Below, piece by piece: positions 1 through 5,511 of a DNA stretch of 8,995 nt. Below the pieces are notes generated by a model. It was not told the DNA's origin. It saw only the letters and a program-made list of their open reading frames with translations, and did not search any database. Source of the DNA: a candidate division SR1 bacterium (GTDB taxonomy: Bacteria > Patescibacteriota > Gracilibacteria > Absconditabacterales > Absconditicoccaceae); NCBI GenBank assembly GCA_025997135.1, contig BNUE01000041.1, positions 1 through 8,995 of the forward strand. The letters are read 5' to 3'. Both the position numbers and the translations under genes were made by a program. Numbering within the stretch: the first letter of the stretch is position 1; each line of letters begins with the position of its first letter.

Positions 1-20
1 AAGAAAACCAGAGTAGCGAT

Positions 21-92
21 AATGTAATTTTTGTATTTTTTAAACATAAAACAGATAATATATTTTGCAATTTCGTTTTCAATGTAATTTTT
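21..92. repeat. 12-bp direct repeat, two copies 60 bp apart
   Basis: AATGTAATTTTT occurs at 21-32 and exactly again at 81-92. The sequence is AT-rich and simple, so chance is a reasonable explanation. No function is proposed. Confidence 0.3.
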
Positions 93-195
93 CAGAAAGA
101 ATCTCTCTGTAAAGTACATCTCCACAAGCTACAACTAGAAAGATTTATGTCCCTAAATAACAAGATTTTTTTCTATTGTAATTATGCCAAAAAAG

Positions 196-223
196 TTTAC
201 ACAGTCTATGTTTTACTTATCAT
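196..223 (+). promoter_or_regulatory. Candidate sigma70-type promoter, near-leaderless
   Basis: TTTACA (196-201) and TATCAT (218-223) each match 5 of 6 bases of the -35 and -10 consensus and are 16 bp apart. The -10 box ends only 6 bases before the ATG at 230, so transcription would start at or just before the start codon and the mRNA would be leaderless. This fits the lack of any Shine-Dalgarno sequence there. In AT-rich DNA such matches are partly expected by chance. Confidence 0.45.
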
Positions 224-229
224 TTTTAT

Positions 230-946
230 ATGAATCTCTCTCCCATCACACTTAAATTTCTAGAAGCTGTCTCCCAAAATAACAATACTACACGAATGCA
301 CGCCAATCGCGACCTATATTTACAAGAAAAGGACAGATATTTTTGATTGATAGACGATATTTTAGACAAAATGAAAAAAATAGATAAAAATCTGACCGAC
401 ATAACTACGAAAGATTGTATTTATAGGTTCAATAAGGACATACGTTTCTCCAAAGACAAAAGCCCATACAAAACACGATTTGGAGCATTTATGTCGCCAT
501 GAGGCAAAAAGTCACCTCTACCTGGATATTATCTACATATCGAGCCAGGAAACTGCGGAATTAGCTGATGAAGTTGGTGTCCAACTCCTGCTCAGAGAGA
601 CCAAATCGTACTTACTATACGGAGAAATCGATCAAAACGAGAAGATATAACTAAAAACAAAATTTTCAAAAAATATTTTGGTGAAATGTGAGATAAACAA
701 GACAAAGACCTAGAAAAAACTATCAAATCATCCAGAACCAAAAAAATATTTTTAGAACTGTGAGAGGAGAAAACTACCGAGATACTCCAGAACAAAAACG
801 CTTTAGAATTGCTTCTTTATCCCAGATTCTGTGTATGGCACTGAGTGAAAGATAGCGAAATAGTGCAAGAATGATTTGAAAAAGAAATAATAAAAGGTTT
901 TAAACTACTGCAAAATTTTAACGATTTTATTTTAGTCGCTTTTTAA
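230..946 (+). CDS. DUF2461 / TIGR02453 family protein
   Basis: The product is a 238-residue protein of the widespread DUF2461 (TIGR02453) family, whose biochemical role is not established. Visible family landmarks are NNN (residues 17-19) followed by HANRD (24-28), then RFSKDKSPYKT (72-82), FGAFMSPGGKKSP, GYYLHIEPG, and a C-terminal PRFCV and LLQNFNDF. These agree with the family order and usual length. In-frame TGA codons, for example residue 91 in SPGGKK, sit where glycine is expected. The ATG at 230 opens the frame at the expected N-terminal position, with no Shine-Dalgarno. The next gene starts 3 bases after the stop, so the two probably form an operon. Odd: codons 131, 134 and 137 (620-640) are CGG, CGA and CGA in a stretch that fits the family better in the +1 frame, and codon 22 (CGA) sits where the family has Trp. 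Confidence 0.85.
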
Positions 947-949
947 ACT

Positions 950-1489
950 ATGAAAATCATAGGTATCACCTGACCTCAATCTTCCTGAAAAGGCACTGTA
1001 GTAGATTTCTTAAAATCTGAGGGGTATGAGCATTTATCCGTTCGCTCCTTTCTAACCGATGAAATCATCAAAAGATGACTAACTATCGATCGCGACAATA
1101 TGCGTGATGTCGCAAATGACCTCAGATCTAAGTTCTGACCTAGTTATATCATCGAGCAATTATTTCAAAAAGCAAAAGAAAGCTGAAAGCCAACTATTAT
1201 CGAATCGATCCGTTGCGTAGGTGAGATAGAAACTCTCAGAAAAGAGTCAGATTTTTTTCTCTTATGAATTGATGCTGATCAGAAAATCAGATATGAGAGA
1301 GCCATAAACAGATGAAGTGAGACCGACCATATCTCACGACAAAAATTTCAAGAACAAGAAAATGCTGAGATGAACAATTCCGACCCGACCAAACAAAACA
1401 TCTCTGAATGCATGAAAATGGCAGACCTAATCATCACAAATAATTGAACTATCGCAGAATTTCGCGAAAAATTACTAAATTCCCTGTAA
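950..1489 (+). CDS. P-loop kinase (dephospho-CoA kinase / NMP kinase-like)
   Basis: The product is a 179-residue P-loop NTPase. GPQSSGKGT (residues 8-16) is a perfect nucleotide-binding loop, and both of its diagnostic glycines, 8 and 13, are encoded by TGA. Further landmarks are IIESIRCVGEIE, a strand ending LLGIDAD, YERAINRGSETD (R121-G122 as a lid-like motif), the Q-E-NAEM segment, and a late MADLIITNNGT. This layout resembles dephospho-CoA kinase and the archaeal/CPR AAA_18 nucleotide kinases. The exact substrate cannot be decided from sequence. The ATG at 950 is 3 bases after the DUF2461 stop, with no Shine-Dalgarno, so translation is probably coupled. The last 15 bases overlap the end of the convergent trxB gene. 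Confidence 0.8.
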
Positions 1490-2404
1490 AAATTTATCCA
1501 CTTCTATCCCAGCCATAGCTCCAGTTCCTGCTGAAGTGATTGCCTGACGATACACTTTATCCTGTACATCTCCAGCTGCAAATATTCCTGAAATATTAGT
1601 TTTCACCCCATCTGTGATCAGATAGCCATCCGCATCTATGGTCAAAAAATCATTGACAAAATCAGTATTTGGAGTATGTCAAATTGCATAAAAAAGTCAT
1701 CTACAATCCAGTATTTCTTCAATTCAAGATTGATTATTTTTGATTTTAACAGCAGAGAGAGACTGATCTCACAGGCACTCTATCACTTCTGTATTATATA
1801 ATATCTGAATTTTCGAGTTTTCGACTACCTTATCTTGCATAATTTTCGTAGCCTTCAAATTGTCTTTTCTGACCAACATAATGATTTTACTCGCAAAGCG
1901 TGATAGAAATAAAGCCTCAGAGCAAGCTGCATCTCATCCGCCAACGACTACCAGCACCTGATCACGGAAAACTGGCAATCCCCCATCACAGGTCGCACAT
2001 GCACTAATTCCCCTCTCTCGAAACTTATTTGATCACTCTATCTGCAGACGTTTCGCACTCGCACCAGTTGCAATAATCACAGATTTAGCTTGATATTCGG
2101 TTTCTCACGACCACAGTTTAAAAGGAGTTCTAGAAAAATCAACTCTATCAATAGTTTTTGTTTCGATCTTGACTCAAAATTTTATACTCTGTTGTCTCAT
2201 CTGATTCATCAGTTCCAAACCTGTAAGTGAGACAGGGAAACCAGGAAAATTCTCAACATCTGCTGTCAATGTCAGTTGTCCTCCAGGAGGCAGTCATCCA
2301 GCCATAAATCATTCAAAAAGTAAAGGCTTCAGACCTGCTCTAGCTGTATAAATTGCTGCAGCATGTCCAGCAGGTCATCATCAGATGATAATTACGTTTT
2401 CCAT
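1475..2404 (-). CDS. trxB: Thioredoxin reductase
   Basis: NADPH-dependent flavoenzyme (309 residues, the normal length) that reduces thioredoxin in the cytoplasm. The FAD motif GGGPAG is at residues 8-13, with three consecutive TGA codons giving the first three glycines. [18 protein letters not shown] is typical of TrxB. The redox-active disulfide motif CATC is at 136-139, followed by D140. The NADPH-binding GGGDAA is at 155-160, VRKD at 178-181 covers the 2'-phosphate-recognition region, and the C-terminal FAD contact FAAGDV is at 275-280, followed by [15 protein letters not shown]. The protein looks fully functional. About a third of its glycines are TGA-coded. Codon 129 (CGA) lies where many homologues have Trp (F-W-x-RG). 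The ATG at 2404 gives the expected N-terminus. It is convergent with the kinase gene and divergent from the pilin genes. Confidence 0.97.
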
Positions 2405-2413
2405 ATCCAATTT

Positions 2414-2442
2414 TTGCTTTTTTATATAAAAAAAGATATAAT
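2414..2442 (+). promoter_or_regulatory. Candidate promoter for the pilin-like genes
   Basis: A perfect -10 box, TATAAT (2437-2442), lies 17 bp after a weak -35, TTGCTT (2414-2419). It would give a leader of about 35 bases before the ATG at 2484. The surrounding 2405-2460 is very AT-rich, so the match is only moderately informative. Confidence 0.35.
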
Positions 2443-2448
2443 ATATAA

Positions 2449-2478
2449 ATAATATTTTATCCACTTTTTACAAGTCAA
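2449..2478 (-). promoter_or_regulatory. Candidate promoter for trxB
   Basis: On the minus strand, TTGACT (2478-2473) and TATTAT (2454-2449) each match 5 of 6 consensus bases, with an 18-bp spacer. Transcription would start near 2442 and give a leader of about 38 bases before the trxB ATG. It lies interleaved with the divergent + strand candidate, so the two units may compete. Confidence 0.35.
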
Positions 2479-2483
2479 TCATA

Positions 2484-2975
2484 ATGAAAAAGATTACCAT
2501 AACTATATTCAGCTTTTTATGCCTGTTTTTAGTCAGCTGAGATATAGTATCTGCACAAAGTGGCTCCTCTTTGCGAAACAACACCTCAACTCCCACTCAA
2601 TTACTAGACTCCATAGTATGAAAAGCCAATGAAAGTGATAGGATTAACGACACAACCCTAGATTGAGTTACATCCCAAGATTCTACCAGTTCATCATCAT
2701 GAAATCCTCAGTTTAGAATTACAAATACTCTAGGATGGATTTCTGCACATCTTCATCCATATTTACAGCGAATTGTCTTTTTAGGACTAACGATCGCTAC
2801 TATTCTGATAATTTATAATGGATTTATGATGGTCACAAATACCCTACATGACCAGTGAGAGATCAAGAAAATACAGAAAAATTTTGTATATATCGGTATC
2901 TGAGTTGTAATTTTAGTTGGATTTTACTATCTACTAGATTTCGTAGTTGCTGTGCTGAATATGCTACTATGATAA
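2484..2975 (+). CDS. Secreted type IV secretion pilin-like protein, one module
   Basis: The product is a 163-residue small membrane protein. Residues 1-24 look like a signal peptide (Lys-rich start, hydrophobic core, likely cleavage after VSA). A Ser/Thr/Asn-rich linker (about 25-80) follows, then two hydrophobic helices (about 95-117 and 134-160) joined by a short charged loop with GEIKKIQKN. The helix-[loop with Gly and Lys]-helix plan, with IIYNGFMMV in the first helix and IGIGVVILVGFYYL in the second, matches the T4SS pilin (VirB2-like) module common in CPR genomes. Such pilins normally polymerise into, or line, a conjugation-type channel. The stop is TAA preceded by a TGA-coded glycine. 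No Shine-Dalgarno. It is followed after 45 bases by a gene with three copies of the same module, which supports a shared role. The family assignment rests on pattern, not on an alignment. Confidence 0.7.
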
Positions 2976-3020
2976 AAACTAAACTAATAAATTGAGAATT
3001 TTATATTTCTTACAAAAAAG

Positions 3021-3932
3021 ATGAAAAAGCTGATTACATTTCTGATGTTTGGATTGGTTTTCACAGGATTATCCCTCTGGATTTCACCAGTAGAGGCGAA
3101 AGAACCACCTAGTTATGAGACGACTTTCACCAATAAAATAAAAGACGACCAGTATTTGGCACCTTGAGTCTCTGAAGATAAATCAATCACAGAAAATATA
3201 GAAGTTTTATTGTTTCCATGAGCAGGTGGATACTGAATACTTGGAGATATATTTAAAATTTTAGCCTTAGCTTTGGTGTTTATTTATATTTTTTATGCAG
3301 GTATACATCTAGTGATTAGTTGAAAAAAAATTGAAGATCTCAAAAAAGAAGGTAAAAATCTATGATATATAGCCATAGGTGCTATATTTATCTGGTGAGC
3401 ATGACGAATTTTTGGACCTAGTGGAATATTAGAGATAAATGCGATAAATTGACTCCAAAGTATAGCAGACAAAGCCAGTGATGGCAATACATCTTTTTTC
3501 TTCCAATTTCTCACATTACTAAAATGATGAGCTTTCTTTTTCTCCATTCTGATGATAATTCTCACCTGAATACGTACAGTTATGGCTGGAGAAGCAGACA
3601 AATCTAAAAAATTAGTCAAAGGGACTCTGAATGTTCTCTGAGGTTTAGCTGTTATGAAGATCACAGATTTCATCTACTATATTGCCAGTTCAGATTCATT
3701 TGTGTCTGAGGCAAGTTCATTTATCATAACCGCTGCTAAATTTTGCGGATTCCTCTATGGTGCAATCGCTGTAATATTGGTATTTTATGCAGGATACCAG
3801 TTTATAACCGACTGATGAAAATGAGAAGGTATGAAAAAAGCAAAAACAATTCTGATCAATATGCTCGTATCGTGAATTGCGTTGTTCGCGTTTCTATTGA
3901 TACTTTACCAGATATTTTCAGAGTTTAGTTAG
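3021..3932 (+). CDS. Membrane protein with three tandem T4SS pilin-like modules
   Basis: The product is a 303-residue protein with a signal peptide (1-26, likely cleavage after VEA), a polar linker, and six hydrophobic helices arranged as three helix-loop-helix units. Unit 1 (about 76-130) has FYAGIHLVISGKKIEDLKKE before its second helix. Unit 2 (about 161-221) has LTGIRTVMAGEADKSKKLVKG. Unit 3 (about 237-298) has FYAGYQFITDGGKGEGMKKAK. The shared pattern is hydrophobic-AG or TG-hydrophobic-x(3-4)-G-charged loop-K/KK-hydrophobic-G. Each resembles the one module of the preceding gene, so this looks like an internal triplication. It is probably part of the type IV secretion membrane channel, either as a fused pilin multimer or in a VirB6-like role. 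Many Gly positions are TGA. It ends TAG. Same operon as its upstream neighbour, with no Shine-Dalgarno. Confidence 0.7.
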
Positions 3933-3949
3933 TAAGCCCAATATTGTTA

Positions 3950-3977
3950 TTGACTTTTTATAAAAAATAAGTATAAT
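3950..3977 (+). promoter_or_regulatory. Strong-looking promoter directly before a terminator
   Basis: TTGACT (3950-3955, 5 of 6) and TATAAT (3972-3977, 6 of 6) are 16 bp apart. Transcription would begin near 3984, at the foot of the terminator hairpin at 3986-4030, so the product would be only about 45-50 bases. It may be a tiny RNA gene or a chance match in AT-rich intergenic DNA. Confidence 0.35.
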
Positions 3978-3985
3978 AAAGAATA

Positions 3986-4030
3986 AAAAAACTGACCTTG
4001 ATACGATTGGATACAATGAGTCAGTTTTTT
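3986..4030. terminator. Bidirectional rho-independent terminator
   Basis: An 11-bp stem, AAAAAACTGAC (3986-3996) pairing with GTCAGTTTTTT (4020-4030), encloses a 23-base loop. The T run follows the GTCAG arm on the + strand and, by symmetry, on the minus strand too. It lies between two convergent genes that end at 3932 and 4038, so it can terminate both. The loop carries GATAC twice (4000-4004 and 4010-4014), which is probably incidental. Confidence 0.8.
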
Positions 4031-4037
4031 ATTTATT

Positions 4038-4733
4038 TTATAGATGAAGTACAGGGATACTATATAATCCATCAATAAATTCTGAGCTATCTCTCAGTGA
4101 TGGATTTGTCGGTTCAGTTTCCTCAGTTTTTGGTGTTGAAGAGTCATTTACTGAAGCTGGAATAGTAGATATAACTTCAGATGAGGAGACATCTTCCATA
4201 GGAATTTCAGCCTTTTTATCTATTTTAGAGTTAGATTTTTTCTTTATTTCAGCTTTAGTTTTTGAGATTTGCACTGAGGATGCTTTTTTTAATTTCTTCA
4301 GCAAACGGTTTATAATAGCAGTTTCAGTTTTTTTACCCCATTTACCATCAGTTTCTCTGACGTTTTTATTCATAACATCTCGCTGTAGAAGCTGAATTTC
4401 CAGTTTAGACAAGGAGTTTCTAGTGCTAAATAATGTCCCAGATTCATAGCTATTTGTGACATTTTTTCGTAGATTATCTAACTGTATTTTTGATTGATTC
4501 TCTTGGTATATATTCAGACTTTTCGCCTTATCTATCATTTTTTTCCAGGTTTTAGGTCAGATAACTCAGTCTATTTCATCTTTTTTATTTCACCAAACTA
4601 ACTTTTGCAACTGTTTCTTTTCTCTGAGGGAAAAATTCTTATTTGCGACAGAATAAGACGGCACAAAAAGAGCATCTGTTAGCAGCTTTAAATCTTTTTC
4701 TGAAGGCTGTTTAGTTTTTTCAATGGATGACAT
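4038..4733 (-). CDS. Protein with two peptidoglycan-binding-like repeats
   Basis: The product has 231 residues. Two repeats resemble the PG_binding_1 fold. The first (about 41-66) has LQKLVW, then DGVIGPKTWKK, with D55, G56, G59 and T62 as the signature; both glycines are TGA-coded. The second (about 113-145) has LQ, then DGKWGKKTETAI, with D129, G130, G133 and T136. A Lys-rich stretch (about 145-176) and a Ser/Thr/Glu/Pro-rich acidic tail follow. No signal peptide or membrane helix is seen, so either it stays inside, leaves by an unusual route, or the fold serves something other than wall binding. The ATG at 4733 is the only good start after an in-frame TAA at 4764-4766. A consensus promoter lies upstream, and the gene sits between the pilin-like genes and hrcA. 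The specific function is unknown. Confidence 0.65.
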
Positions 4734-4771
4734 AACTAAATTAAGTTTCTGATAAAATAGAGCTTATATCA

Positions 4772-4800
4772 AGTATAGACTTATCACTAGCTTTTGTCAA
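4772..4800 (-). promoter_or_regulatory. Consensus promoter for the peptidoglycan-binding-like gene
   Basis: On the minus strand, a perfect TTGACA (4800-4795) and TATACT (4777-4772, 5 of 6) are separated by the ideal 17 bp. Transcription would start near 4765 and leave a leader of about 32 bases. This is the best promoter match in the window. Its -35 box lies 8 bp from that of the divergent hrcA promoter. Confidence 0.6.
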
Positions 4801-4808
4801 ATTTTCTC

Positions 4809-4836
4809 TTGCGATTTGGATGAAAATTTATATACT
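4809..4836 (+). promoter_or_regulatory. Candidate near-leaderless promoter for hrcA
   Basis: TTGCGA (4809-4814, 4 of 6) and TATACT (4831-4836, 5 of 6) are 16 bp apart. The -10 box ends 8 bases before the ATG at 4845, so the transcript would have almost no leader. No CIRCE-type inverted repeat (TTAGCACTC with its complement) is visible in 4734-4844, so self-repression through the classical operator is not supported here. Confidence 0.45.
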
Positions 4837-4844
4837 CAGTTCTA

Positions 4845-5510
4845 ATGCGACAAGACGAGAAATTACTTGCACTACTAGATATCGTAATCGATACCTATAT
4901 AGATAAATGAGAGCCGATTGGTTCAAAGTTTTTGAATTCACTAGAAGACATAGATTATGCACCTTCGACACTCAGAAAGCATCTAAATACTCTAGAAAAA
5001 CAAGGAATGGTTTATCAGCCCTATAATTCCAGCGGTAGAATCCCAACAGTTGAGGGGTTGAAATTATATATAGAAAATTATCTTCAGCAGATGGAAGCTG
5101 ACCAAATCGATGAAGTCATATCCACCAGAGAAAATATCAAAGAAATTGTAGAAGCACTAGGCAGTCTGGTCGATGGCGTGATGATAGGTTTTCTGAGAAA
5201 TGACGAGTACTATTATCTATGAATCAATAATTTACTCCGTGACGATCTCAGAGAAGATTATGATGAGACTAGAACTATCATAAAATTTATCGAAGAAAAA
5301 AAGATTGTAAAGCATATTGATGAGAAAATTCTCAAAAAAAATCAGATTTATTATACTTTTTTAGATGACGAATCTACGATGATCTCTATCGTTTACTTAA
5401 AGCTCAATATCAACTGATTTGAGAGTATTCTAGCCATTGTTGGTTCGACAAGGGTAAATTACAAGAGAAATGTTGCCGTCCTCTCTCAGGTTTTACAAAA
5501 GATGGAGTAA
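4845..5510 (+). CDS. hrcA: Heat-inducible transcription repressor HrcA, short form
   Basis: Repressor of heat-shock chaperone genes, which in other bacteria binds the CIRCE operator and is tuned by GroEL. The N-terminal winged helix is clear: GEPIGS (22-27, first Gly TGA-coded), PSTLRKHLNTLEKQG (40-54) as the recognition region, and QPYNSSGRIPT (58-68), the HrcA wing signature. The C-terminal part keeps YYYLGINNLL and the closing GSTRVNYKRNVAVLSQVL motif of the HrcA sensor domain. At 221 residues it is well below the usual 320-350, so the middle of the sensor domain is reduced; the frame is intact and the protein does not look broken. The ATG at 4845 is chosen because it places the first helix correctly. 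There is no Shine-Dalgarno. No groEL, dnaK or grpE gene lies nearby. Its stop is 1 base from the stop of the convergent ATPase gene. Confidence 0.9.
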
Positions 5511-5511
5511 A

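Larger units (their letters stand above)
1..229. other. AT-rich non-coding left edge
   Basis: No convincing coding frame is visible on either strand even when TGA is read as glycine, because TAA and TAG occur in all frames. It contains a likely promoter at its right end (196-223) and a 12-bp direct repeat at 21-32 and 81-92. No tRNA- or rRNA-like sequence was recognised. The gene to the left, if any, lies outside the window. Confidence 0.6.

Noticed and set aside
3293..3673. 126-residue open frame on the minus strand
   Set aside because: It lies wholly opposite the pilin-like gene, which has a signal peptide and patterned helices. The minus frame shows no recognisable domain.
4734..4844. CIRCE operator between the divergent genes
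   Set aside because: No TTAGCACTC-type inverted repeat is present. The nearby AGCACTC-like run at about 8328-8338 lies inside the ATPase gene without a partner arm.
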